DNA from: Bufo bufo | Taxonomy: Eukaryota > Chordata > Amphibia > Anura > Bufonidae | Assembly (NCBI RefSeq): GCF_905171765.1 | Contig: NC_053391.1 | Location: 691,823,175 to 691,887,174 of the forward strand | Length of the DNA stretch: 64,000 nucleotides | Direction of reading: 5' to 3' | Part shown: in pieces, positions 12,411 to 22,854 of the stretch | Position numbering within the stretch: the first letter of the stretch is position 1 | How the letters are laid out: every line of letters begins with the position of its first letter | Translations under genes and position numbers: made by a program | The notes under the pieces: generated by a model | The model's input: only the letters and a program-made list of their open reading frames with translations | What the model was told of the DNA's origin: nothing | Database searches by the model: none

Positions 12411-12475
12411 GAGCGTTAACCCTGCTGAAAAGTCCCTGGCAATCGGCATACAGTTCATGCTCCTGAGGATCCTTG
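12411..12475 (+). CDS. SLCO2B1: SLCO (OATP) exon: TM11 region
   Basis: A 65-bp exon bounded by ttaatttcag and G|gtaag. Its first G completes the Arg codon from the previous exon (AG|G) and it ends in phase 1 (G|CC gives Ala with the next exon). It encodes SVNPAEKSLAIGIQFMLLRIL, the well-conserved stretch around the penultimate membrane segment of OATPs. The short size and exact phase match on both sides make chance very unlikely. Confidence 0.9.
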
Positions 12476-12890
12476 GTAAGAGTCCTTTGTTTTCTGCTGA
12501 GTTCAGTTGTCCTGTCCAAACAGCAGCTCCGGGGACGTCACACTGGACAATTATTTCCTCATATTAGACTAAATAGTCTCTTGCACAGGGATCGTGTTGT
12601 CCTCGGTCCGTGGTAACCGATTACAATAACATAGTCGCCTGTTCCAAAAGCTTTGTAGCTGTTGTACAGGGATGGACATGGCTGGTGTCGTGTTCTGGTC
12701 CATAATATCTAAGGATTTAATGTTTCAGTCTGTGGTTTTCAGTAGCTTAGTATTGTATTCTTGTCCCTGGTTTCTTCCATCCATTGTGTCCAAAGGTTTA
12801 ATGTCCCATTTAAGGATGAGCAAACTGGTCCAAATTTCTGAAAAAGATCAGATCCACAGGAAATTGAATTTTTGGTGATTCATTTTGGGT
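12476..12890. other. Intron sequence
   Basis: Starts with the gtaag donor. No repeat family or coding segment recognised before the palindromic element begins near 12891. Confidence 0.5.
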
Positions 12891-13212
12891 GAGCCAGAAA
12901 GAGAGCCTAGAATACAAATGTATGGACCTCAACTATATACTGTATGTGCATTGTCTGAGGGGTAGTCTTTCTAATTACGGAGAGCCCCTAGTATGCTGAG
13001 TACATGTATGTAATATTGTAGGCCAGGCGATGCACCTCTGGGTTTCTGTGATATACTGTATATATCAAATAAATATTCAAATTAGCTTTCCTAAACTTAT
13101 ATGATGCCAGTAGATGTTAGACATGATAATTTGCATACATTTTTCCCAGAAATCAGAGAAGCATTTTCTAGTCTACAATAGTCATCACATATATATCAAC
13201 TGGTCTCTATAA

Positions 13213-15488
13213 GGCCTCATGCACACGACCATTTTCCGTGATTTTCTGCGGACCCATTGACTTTCAATGGGTCCTTTGAAAACTCGGAAAATGCACACAA
13301 GATTGGCATACGCGTCCGTGATCCGTGGCCGTTGGCAACTTTCACACAGACGGATCACAGATCTGTCTGCATAAAAGCTTTTTCAGATATGAGTTTTCAC
13401 TTCGTGAAAACTCATATCCGACAGTATATTCTAACACAGAGGCGTTCCCATAGTGATGGGGACGCTTCAAGTTAGAATATACTGAGAACTGTGTACATAA
13501 CTGCCCCCTGCTGCCTGGCAGCACCCGATCTTTTACAGGGGGCTGTGATCCGCACAATTAACCTCTCAGGTGCCGCACCTAAAGGGTTAATTGTGCGTAT
13601 CATAGCCCCCTGTAAGAGATCAGGTGCTGCCAGGCAGGAGGGGGCAGACCCCCCTCCCTCCCCAATATTATATTCATTGGTGGCCAGTGCGGCCTCCCCT
13701 CTCCCCCCCCCCCAGTTAAAATCACGTTCCGAATCCCCCATCATTGGTGGCCAGTGCGGCCTCACATCTCCCCTCCCCCCCTAGTTAAAATCACGATCCC
13801 CCTTCATTGGTGGCAGTAGAGTTCCGATCGGAGTCCCAGTTTAATCGCTGGGGCTCCGATCGGTAACCATGGCAACCAGGACGCTACTGCAGTCCTGGTT
13901 GCCATGGTTTCTTAGTAATTTTTAGAAGCATTATACTTAGGCTACTTTCACACTTGCGTTCAGAGCGGGTCCGTCTGGTGTCTGCACAGACGGATCCGCT
14001 CCTATAATGCAGATGTTTGCATCCGTGCATTATAGTTTAAAAAAAATTCTAAGTGTGAAAGTAGTTCAGACGGATCCGTCCAGACTTTACATTGAAAGTC
14101 AATGGGGGACGGATCCGTTTGTGAAAATTGAGCCATACTGTGTCAACTTCAAACGGATCCGTCCCCATTGACTTACATTGTAAGACTGGATGAATCCGTT
14201 TGCCTCCGCACGGCCAGACGGACACCCGAACGCTGCAAGCTGCGTTTGGGTGTCCGTCTGCTGAGCGGAGCGGAGGACAAACGGTGCCAGACTGATGCAT
14301 TCTGAGCGGATCCGCATCCACTCAGAATGCATTAGGGCTGGACCGATCCGTTCGGGGCCGCTTGTGAGAGCCTTCAAACGGAACTCACAAGCGGAGCCCC
14401 GAACACTAGTGTGAAAGTAGCCTTCCCTGCGAGCTGCGATGTCTGTGACCGGCCGGGCGCTCCTCCTACTGGTAAGTGAAAGGTCTGTGCTATAAGCAAT
14501 GCGCCGCACAGACCTTTCACTTACCAGTAGGAGGAGCGCCCGGCCGGTCACAGACATCGCAGCTCGCAGGTAAGTATAATGCTTCTAAAAATTGCTAAGT
14601 AACCATGGCAACCACGACTGCAGTAGCGTCCTGGTTGCCATAGTTACCGATTGGAGCCCCAGCGATTAAACTGGGACTCCGATCGGAACTCTCCACTGCC
14701 ACCAATGATGGGGGAACGTGATTTTAACTGGGGGGGGGAGATGTGAGGCCGCACTGGCCACCAATGATGGGGGATTCGGAACGTGATTTTAACTTGGGGG
14801 GGGGGAGGGGAGGCCGCAATGGCTACCAATGAATATAATATTGGGGAGGGAGGGGGTCTGCCCCCTCCTGCCTGGCAGCACCTGATCTCTTACAGGGGGC
14901 TATGATACGCACAATTAACCCTTTAGGTGCTGCACCTGAGGGGTTAATTGTGCGGATCACAGCCCCCTGTAAAAGATCGGGTGCTGTCAGGCAGCAGGGG
15001 GCAGTCATGTACACAGTTCTCAGTATATTCTAACTTGAAGCGTCCCCATCACTATGGGAACGCCTCTGTGTTAGAATATACTGTCGGATATGAGTTTCAC
15101 GATCTAACTCAAATCCGATGGTATATTCTAACATAGAGGCGTTCCCATGGTGATGGGGACGCTTCAAGTTAAAATATACCATTGGATTGGAGAAAACTCA
15201 GATCCGATGGTATATTAACTCCTGACTTTACATTGAAAGTCAATGGGGGACGGATCCGTTTGCAATTGCACCATATTGTATCAACGTCAAACGGATCCGT
15301 CCACATTGACTTGCATTGTAAGTCAGGACGGAGCCGTTTGGCTCCGCACGGCCAGGCAGACACCAAAACGATCCGTGGATCCTCCAAAAATCAAGGAAGA
15401 CCCACGGACGAAAAAACGGTCACGGATCACGGACCAACGGAGCCCCGTTTTGCGGACCCTGAAAAAATACTGTCGTGTGCATGAGGCC
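13213..15488. mobile_element. Harbinger-like foldback element H1 (2276 bp)
   Basis: Almost entirely an inverted repeat with tips GGCCTCATGCACACGAC and complement, flanked by the 3-bp duplication TAA (13210-13212, 15489-15491). Its mate at 25667-27695 is flanked by TTA. A 3-bp TWA duplication is the signature of PIF/Harbinger transposons, so I infer a non-autonomous Harbinger relative. The core is a tight hairpin centred near 14495 (gcgcccggccggtcacagac and complement). The left arm hosts a MITE (13940-14422). No transposase is encoded. Confidence 0.8.
13940..14422. mobile_element. MITE M1 (GGCTACTTTCACAC ends, 483 bp)
   Basis: Inverted tips GGCTACTTTCACACT and complement, with internal foldback tracts built on acggatccgt. 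Flanks are TTA (13937-13939) and TTC (14423-14425). The right arm of H1 shows the unoccupied site (tataatgcttc next to ctcgcaggtaag near 14566-14590), which predicts TTA/TTA, so one base has changed since insertion. The same family recurs at 57732-58229 with a clean TAA duplication. Confidence 0.85.
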
Positions 15489-16797
15489 TAATAGAAATAG
15501 TACCCACCCAGAAGTTCCCCTTAAGGCCTTGCCACAAGAAAAGCTGTTCTTATCTTCATTTCTATGATAAAGTGTTTTTGTCCTGAAAGAGACAGATGCA
15601 GATGTGAGGCTGGCTTAGCTTTTTTCATTGCTTTGCTATGTAAGCTTGCTTAAATGGCTGGAAAGCATCACTTTGTGAAAATGCTATAACAATAGCAGTT
15701 ATGTGGATGCTGTGTTCCTTTTATTGTAACAGTTAACTGCTGTGCAGTAGCCAGTAGTTATACTTATAGCTCCTGCTGTCCAAATTCACCTCAATGGGAA
15801 GGCTCCCTCATATAGCAAAGACAGACAACACCTTTAGCAATTGTATCTCACTGTTTTGGATCACAATCAGATAAACCAGGGAGACCTCCAAAGTAACATT
15901 CAACTGAAAGTGAGAAAAGAGAATTACAACACAAGACCCCAATCACAACTACAACAAAAGCAACCAAGTAGGACAAGTTTCTCTTGAGATGTTCTGGTTT
16001 CCTTGTCCTTCTAGAAAGAGAACTAGCTTGTATGTTTTATTAAGAGAGTTGTAAGAGTTGTGGGATGTTGTAATTTTCTTGTCTCACTTTCAGTTGAATG
16101 TTACCTTGGAGGTCTCTCTGGTTCATCTATAGTTGATCCAAAAATGTGAACGAAAATTGATAAAAATACTGAGGTGCTGTATTCTCAGATGAATAGGAAG
16201 GACTGTCCCATTGAAGTGAAACAGCAGAAGCTATCATTATACTTATTTGCTGCTGCACAGCAAGTAAATAAACAGTGAAGAGAACACAGCAGCAATGGGA
16301 GCACAGCTTTGTTTTCACACAGTGGATTGGCAGAGATGATTTCCTGCCTTTAAAACATGCATACAGTATGTAGCAAAGCTAGAAAAAAGCTAAGCCAGCC
16401 TCACATCTGCAAACAAGCTCTTTCAGAACAAGACCTCTTTATCAGATAAGCAGTTTTTCTAGGTAAAAGGTAATGGGGAGAAGTGCTGGGTGGGTACTAT
16501 TTCTATTATGGAAACTGGATGATATACGTGATGACTATTGTATGCTAGACAATGCTCCACTTGATTCCTGCGGAAAATATATGCAAATTATCAGGTCTAA
16601 CATCTACTGGCATCAGACAGGTTTAGGAAAGCTAATTTGAATATGTTTCCCAGAAACCCCGAGGGGCATCACCTGGCCGACAATATTGAGTACATGTACT
16701 TGGCATACTAGGGGCTCGCCATAATGAGAAAGAGTACCCCTAATATATTTTGGAGAAACACACATTTGTGTACTGGGTTCTTTCTCTTGCTCTCTTT

Positions 16798-17114
16798 TCC
16801 TCATTTTGTGTCCCAGTCACTAGTGTCCAGTTGTTTGCTTTCCAAACATATACTCACCTCATACATTTGAGCGCGAAGAGGCCATCACAGCCATCTTGAC
16901 TGTAGAAACCGTGCAAAATCTTGCGCAGGGTGACGTGTACGTTTGAGATTTCACGCAGTGTCTTCAATCAAAATGGCTGTGACAGCATCTCCGCGATCAA
17001 ATGGATCGGGTGAGTATGTATTTACTAATTAACTTTGTTAAATGGATTAGCTCCTGAAAGGCCTTAATTTTAATGTCAGATACCGCGATCAGTGATGAAT
17101 GCTGCATTTGAAGG
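16798..17114. other. Intron sequence, probably part of a hAT-type MITE
   Basis: The segment from about 16960 to 17114 resembles the interior of a non-autonomous hAT-like repeat whose other end I see at 19287-19437, on the far side of the LINE. No gene. Confidence 0.35.
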
Positions 17115-17348
17115 GTTCATAGAATGTGTCGGCAGATAAGAACCATTTGGCCCATCTAGTCTGCCAAATATACTGAGTACTATGGATAGCCCCTGGCCCT
17201 ATCTTATATGAAGGATGACCTTATGCCTATCCCATGCATGCTTAAACTCCTTCACTGTATTTTCAGCTACCACTTCTGCAGGAAGGTTATTCCATGCAAT
17301 CACTACTCTCTCAGTAAAGTAATACTTCCTGATATTACTTTTAAACCT

Positions 17349-19284
17349 TTACCCCTCTAATTTAAAACTATGTCCTCTTGAAGCAGTTTTTCTTCTTTTA
17401 AATATTCTCTCCTCTTTTACCTTGTTGATTCCCTTTATGTATTTCAAAGTTTCTATCATATCCCCTCTGTCTCGTCTTTCTTCCAAGCTATACATGTTAA
17501 GGTCCTTTAATCTTTCCTGGTAAGTTTTATCCTGCAATCCATGTACTAGTTTAGTAGCTCTTCTCTGAACTCTCTCCAAAGTATCAATATCCTTCTGGAG
17601 ATATGGTCTCCAGTACTGAGCACAATACTCCAGATGAGGTCTCACTAGTGCTCTGTAGAGCGGCATGAGCACCTCCCTCTTTCTACTAGTAATGCCTCTC
17701 CCTATACACCCAAGCATTCTGCTAGCATTTCCTGCTGCTCTATGACATTGTCTGCCTACCTTTAAGTCTTCTGAAATAATGACCCCTAAATCCCTTTCCT
17801 CAGATACTGAGGTTAGGACTGTATCACTGATTTTATATTCTGCTCTTGGGTTTTTACGCCCCAGGTGCATTATTTTGCACTTATCCACATTAAATTTTAG
17901 TTGCCAGATATTTGACCATTCCTCTAGTTTTTCTAAATCCTTTTCCATTTGGTGTATCCCTCCAGGAACATCAACCCTGTTACAAATCTTTGTGTCATCA
18001 GCAAAAAGACACACCTTTCCATCGAGGCCTTCTGCAATTTCGCTGATAAAGTTATTAAACAATATGGGTCCCAGAACAGATCCCTGAGGTACCCCACTGG
18101 TAACAAGACCTTGGTCTGGGACCCATATTGTTTAATAACTTTATCATTGACTACAACCCTCTGTTGCCTGTGCCTCAGCCACTGCCTAATCCATTCAACA
18201 ATATGGGAGTCCAAGCCCAAAGACTGCAATTTATTGATAAGCCTTCTGTGTGGGACAGTATCGAAAGCCTTACTAAAGTCTAGATAAGCGATGTCTACTG
18301 CACCTCCGCCATCTATTATTTTAGTCACCCAATCAAAAAAATCAATAAGATTAGTTTGACATGATCTCCCTGAAGTAAACCCATGCTGTTTTTCATCTTT
18401 CAATCCATGGGATTTTAGATGTTACACAATCCTCTCCTTAAGTATGGTTTCCATTAATTTCCCCACTATTGATGTCAGGCTTACTGGCCTATAGTTGCCC
18501 GATTCCTCCCTACTACCTTTCTTGTGAATCGGCACAACATTTGCTAATTTCCAATCTTCTGGGATGACTCCTGTTGCCAGTGATTGGTTAAATAAATCTG
18601 TTAATGGTTTTGCTAGTTCACCGCTGAGCTCTTTTAATAGCTTTGGGTGTATCCCATCAGGCCCCTGTGACTTATTTGTATTAATTTTAGACCGCTGACT
18701 TAGAACCTCTTCCTCTGTAAAGACACATGCATCGAAAGATTCATTAGTCTTCTTTCCTAACTGAGGTCCTTTTCCTTCATTTTCCTTCGTAAAGACTGAT
18801 CTGAAGTATTTATTGAGGCAGTCAGCTAGTTCTTTATCTTCTTCCATATACCTTCCTTCTTTTGTTTTTAATTTTGTAATTCCTTGTTTTAGTTTCCTTT
18901 TTTTTTTATTTATGTATCTGAAGAATGCCTTATCGCCTTTTTTCCCTGACTGAGCTAATTTCTCTTCTGCCTGTGCTTTAGAAGCTCTTATAACTTGTTT
19001 GGCCTTTGTCATCCTCTTTTTTTTTTTTTTTATAATTCCTAAATGCTATCTTTTTGTTTTTAATGATTTTGGCCACTTCTGCTGAGTACCACAGTGGTCT
19101 TTTCCTTTTTTTGCTTTTACTGACAAGCCTAATGCAATTTTCTGTTGCCTTCAATAGTGCCTCTTTTAAGTAGTCCCATTTCTCCTGGACTCCAATGAAA
19201 CTGTTCCAATCTGATAGGGACTCGTATACCACTAATCTAATTTTAGAAAAGTATGTTTTTCTAAAATCTAAAACTTCAATGATG
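17349..19284 (-). pseudogene. CR1 reverse transcriptase remnant in three frames
   Basis: Segments 18978-19304, 18422-19012, 17933-18403 and 17349-18062 join in order. Motifs: KSQGPDGIHPKLLKEL (near 18650), GNYRPVSLTSIVGKLME (near 18480), IAYLDFSKAFDTVPHRRL (near 18270), LFADDTKICN (near 18000) and the C-terminal ERDLGVII, RPHLEYCAQYW and RRATKLV tracts of the CR1 thumb region. The endonuclease is missing. Frames shift near 19000 and 18410. A 32-bp inverted repeat replaces the expected residues just before the primer-grip region. Confidence 0.85.
18044..18146. repeat. Perfect 32-bp inverted repeat inside the CR1 RT
   Basis: 18044-18075 is exactly complementary to 18115-18146 with a 39-bp spacer. 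The left arm is the normal RT sequence; the right arm is an inverted copy that replaced the native sequence, shifting the reading frame. It looks like a template-switch event. Confidence 0.9.
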
Positions 19285-19286
19285 GA

Positions 19287-19437
19287 GTACAGCGCAATCG
19301 CCATTCCCTGTCATTGCGTCCACCACATACAAAGGAATGTTCTTCGTGACAAAGTAATTCGTCACAAATCAAATTTCTTTGTGAAATTTGGCGATGCAGC
19401 AAATTAAATTTTTCAGATCTTCGCTGATCTCTAATTG
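19287..19437. mobile_element. End of a hAT-like MITE
   Basis: Contains gtgacaaagtaattcgtcac and ends ttcgctgatctcta, close to the hAT tip TAGAGATSAGCGAA seen on the opposite strand in amphibian repeats. Probably the outer half of the element split by the adjacent LINE. Identification rests on memory of similar repeats. Confidence 0.4.
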
Positions 19438-19522
19438 TAACTTAAATCAGAGTTAATATTCTAGAGATTATTAATGTTTATTCTTTACTTTGCGGGTGAT
19501 TTATGTATTTCCCATTTTCCAG

Positions 19523-19643
19523 CCTGGCTGCCGGGTCCTGTCATGTTCGGCAGTATGATTGATAGCACCTGCATACTATGGGGAAAAAAGTGTGGAGCCA
19601 AAGCAGCCTGCCAATATTATAATACCGATCTGCTGAGGCAAAG
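19523..19643 (+). CDS. SLCO2B1: SLCO (OATP) exon: loop between TM11 and TM12
   Basis: A 121-bp exon between cattttccag and AAAG|gtaagtg. It starts with CC, completing Ala from the previous exon, and ends in phase 2 with AG. It encodes WLPGPVMFGSMIDSTCILWG followed by KKCGAKAACQYYNTDLLRQ. The PGP...G..ID..C..W, cysteine and CxYYNxxLLR signatures are diagnostic of OATPs; the extracellular cysteines lie before the last membrane span. Confidence 0.93.
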
Positions 19644-20070
19644 GTAAGTGACCATCCAAATCATGAGTATGAGGAGATCTACACAGATAAAGAGCTTCCA
19701 TTATACCACAGGATAGAGAAGAGATGTCAGTCTCCCCATTGTGATCCTTCATGTGAGAAAATAATTTTAAACCTAACAATGGAAAAATGGGCGAGCACTC
19801 ATACACTTGGCAACCAAATTGACATATGCAGAAAATATTTATTATTAAATCCCCATAAAATTCAAGTAATAAAAATAATAAAAACAGTGTATTAAGCAAT
19901 GACATACAAAAACTACAATCACATAAACTATAGTAGATATAATAGTATAGTCAATATTGTATTGAATGCTAAAATATATGATAATAAAATGTTCAATACT
20001 AGTCTATAGTCGATAAATCCACTGATATAAATCACACACCAAAAACTTCAACTATTGTCCAGGTCTTATA
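19644..20070. other. Intron sequence
   Basis: Begins with the gtaagtg donor. AT-rich, with no recognised element up to the TA preceding the Tc1 tip at 20071. Confidence 0.5.
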
Positions 20071-21097
20071 CACTCACCTAAAGAATTATTAGGAAAACCA
20101 TACTAATACGATGTTGGACCCCCTTTTGCCTTCAGAACTGCCTTAATTCTACCTGGCATTGATTCAACAAGGTGCTGATATCATTCTTTAGAAATGTTGG
20201 CCCATATTGATAGGATAGCATCTTGCAGTTGATGGAGATTTGAAGGATGCACATCCAGGGCACGAAGCTCCCGTTCCACCACATCCCAAAGATGCTCTAT
20301 TGGGTTGAGATCTGGTGACTGTGGGGCCATTTTAGTACAGTGAACTCATTGTCATGTTCAAGAAACCAATTTGAAATGATTCGAGCTTTGTGACATGGTG
20401 CATTATCCTGCTGGAAGTAGCCATCACCGGATGGATACATGTTCTCATTCTGTTTACGCCAAATTTGGACTCTACCATTTGAATGTCTCAACAGAAATCG
20501 AGACTCATCAGACACCAGGCAACATTTTTTCAGTCTTCAACAGTCCAATTTTGGTGAGCTTGTGCAAATTGTAGCCTCTTTTTCCCATTTGTAGTGGAGA
20601 TGAGTGGTACCCGGTGGGGTCTTCTGCTGTTGTAGCCCATCCGCCTCAAGGTTGTGCGTGTTGTGGCTTCACAAATGCTTTGCTGCAGACCTCGGTTGTA
20701 ACGAGTGGTTATTTCAGCCAACGTTGCTCTTCTATCAGCTTGAATCAGTCGGCCCATTCTCCTCTGACCTCTAGCATCCCCAATGCATTTTTGCGCACAG
20801 GACTGCCGCATACTGGATGTTTTTCCCTTTTCACACCATTCTTTGTAAACCCTAGAAATGGTTGTGCGTGAAAATCCCAGTAACTGAGCAGATTGTGAAA
20901 TACTCAGACCGGCCCGTCTGGCACCAACAACCATGCCACGCTCAAAATTGCTTAAATCACCTTTCTTTCCCATTCTGACATTCAGTTTGGAGTTCAGGAG
21001 ATTGTCTTGACCAGGAGCACCCCCCTAAATGCATTGAAGCAACTGCCATGCGATTTGTTGACTAGATAATTGCATTAATGAGAAATAGAACAGGTGT
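20071..21097 (-). mobile_element. Tc1/mariner element, internally deleted and end-truncated
   Basis: The left tip cactcacctaaagaattatt follows TA. Transposase pieces lie on the - strand: 20530-20973 (MGKKGDLSNFERGMVVGARR, helix-turn-helix region SISQSAQLLGFSRTTIS) and 20297-20515 (SDESRFLLRHSNGRVQIW, then GDGYFQQDNAPCHKARIISN with the second Asp). A nonsense change plus a 2-base insertion separates them near 20515-20525. About 60 residues are missing between NENMYPS and GDGYFQQ, including most of the central catalytic domain. The right tip stops at cagaacaggtgt-like sequence near 21097 without the expected terminal repeat. Confidence 0.85.
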
Positions 21098-22042
21098 ATA
21101 TGCTGTTATTGTGAAGGGGGAGGTAATTCCTCTGTGAATCTATCTCAGATTGGGAAAATGAGTGTCACTTTAAATATTGTAGGTGTATTTCCCCTGGGAA
21201 CGCAATGTATTCATAAAATGTCCACAGGAATCCTGATAATGTTGGAATAAAAAGTCTCTTATGGTATTTCCTTTTAAAGTCGAGGTAAACTTTAAATCGG
21301 TATTTGGCTTACCGTCTGGTATCTGCTGTCTCCCTGTTGCTTGAGTGGAGCTATAAATGTCTGCCGGCTCATTTGATCGCTCCTTCCAGCAAGCTGGTTC
21401 AAATTTCGCGGGAGTCCCAAAGATCGCGGGAGTTGACACTCTGTTCCGCAGTTTCCTTCAGTACAGCTTTTCGACGATAAAAGTAGTTGTTCCTTTACTG
21501 TAAAAAAAAAAATTCTTTCTCTGTATGGCCATACAGTTTTATCGGAGGCTTCTCAATACAGGTACATCACTTGTTTCACCATACGCGTTTCGGGTAGATT
21601 TGCTCTCCCTTCCTCAGTGCTCAAGTGTCTGCCTGCCTGGCCTCCATTTTTATCCATTCCTTAATTACTTCCCAACTCTCAAACACCTGCTGTTCATGCT
21701 GTTCCCAATTGGTCAGGAAATCCATTTACTTTTTAACAGAGGGTGTGGTGATTCCCTCTATATGAGCTTGCAGCACCACCCTGTAACTACTAAGGAGTGA
21801 GCCACTACAACCCACTACAATTTTAAACCTGTTGCTAAAAAAGTGTGGCTAAAAGGAACTGACAACTGCTATGATAAATATCTGCCTCAAGTGAATGTTT
21901 GACAAAATACATTTACTTATAGCCATGTATATATCACTGTACATGTAAAACAATACAACCTACAGACAATATTTACAATATAACAACAATAATGTTGCCC
22001 CATGTACAAAAAAATATATAAAAAATATAACAAAATTAAAGT
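21098..22042. other. Intron sequence with a hammerhead-bearing repeat
   Basis: No coding segment. The part around 21500-21830 carries a hammerhead-like motif (21568-21627, - strand) and so probably belongs to the same repeat class as the palindrome at 47753-50650, though the rest is not similar by eye. Confidence 0.45.
21568..21627 (-). ncRNA. Type-I hammerhead ribozyme motif (solitary)
   Basis: Read on the - strand: stem I outer CACTTG/CAAGTG, then core CTGAGGA (fits CUGANGA), stem II GGG...CCC with an irregular 12-nt interior, core GAAAC, minimal helix III (AC-GC-GU) and the cleavage triplet GTA. Layout and spacing match the two copies at 48392-48452 and 50037-50097, but outer stem I differs in sequence and is still paired. 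Activity is untested; residue 10.1 is A rather than the usual G. Confidence 0.65.
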
Positions 22043-22330
22043 TGAGGGAACACCTTGTTCGGGTTCGAGAAGTTCAGCCGAACTTCCCGAAAATGTTCGG
22101 GTTCGGGATCCGAACTCGACCCGAACTTCGCCCCAAACCCGAACCCCATTGAAGTCAATAATGGGGACCCGAACTTTTCGAACCACTAAAAAGGCTGTAA
22201 AATAGCCCAGGAAATGGCTAGAGGGCTGCAAAAGGCAGCAAAATGTAGGTAAATCCCCTGCAAACAAATGTGGATAGGGAAATGAATTAAAAAAAATAAT
22301 AATAAAAAAAAAAAATTAACCAATATCAAT

Positions 22331-22735
22331 TGGAGAGAGGTCCCATAGCAGAGAATCAGGCTTCATGTCACCCACCAATGGAACAGGCCACTGTGAGATA
22401 TTTAGGCCCCGGCACCCAGACAGAGGAGAGAGGTCCCATAGCAGAGAATCAGGCTTCATGTCATAGCAGAGAATCAGGCTTCATGTCACTCACCACTGGA
22501 ACAGGCCATTGTCAGATATTTTTAGGCCCCGGCACCCAGACAGAGGAGAGAGGTCCCAAAGCAGAGAATCAGGCTTCATGTCACCCACCACTGGAACAGG
22601 CCACTGTTAGATATTTAGGCCCCGGCACCCAGACAGAGGAGAGAGGTCCCATAGCAGAGAATCAGGCTTCATGTCACACACCATTGGAACAGGCCAGTTT
22701 ACGATATTTAAGCCCCTGGCACCCAGACAGCGGAG
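22331..22735 (+). repeat. ~90-bp subterminal tandem repeat of the hAT element
   Basis: About four to five copies of a unit containing gagaggtcccatagcagaga, atcaggcttcatgtcac and ttaggccccggcacccagac. One copy is partly duplicated at 22437-22480. It lies 3' of the transposase gene. Confidence 0.85.
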
Positions 22736-22854
22736 AGGTTCATTCAACTTTGGGTTGCCCCGCAATATAATGGTAAAATTTAAAAAAGAGGATTGAATGA
22801 AGAAGTGCCCAGGAGTACAATAATATATGGTTAAGGGGAGTTAGTTATAAATGT

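Larger units (their letters stand above)
12891..16797. mobile_element. Palindromic (foldback) element, ~1.6 kb before insertion
   Basis: Diverged inverted arms: 12891-13212 plus 15489-~15985 pair with ~16000-16797. Examples are the shared tracts aatagaaatagtacccaccc (15490s) and its complement near 16487-16507, agctaatttgaatat-like tracts (13080s and 16630s) and the gagcccctagtatg / catactaggggctcg pair. The centre lies near 15990. No coding capacity. The arms are roughly 80% alike, so the element is old compared with the insertion it hosts. Superfamily unknown; the ends are approximate. Confidence 0.75.
17115..19284 (-). mobile_element. CR1-like LINE, 5' truncated, with 3' UTR
   Basis: The - strand copy reads from the linker after the endonuclease (ORF part starting near 19250) through reverse transcriptase to a 3' end near 17115. 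The 3' tail carries tgggccaaatggttcttatc and tgccgacacattctatg-like sequence typical of amphibian CR1 tails. It is a different subfamily from 8114-11092 and keeps the 3' end that the other lacks. It appears to lie inside an older hAT-like MITE. Confidence 0.8.
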
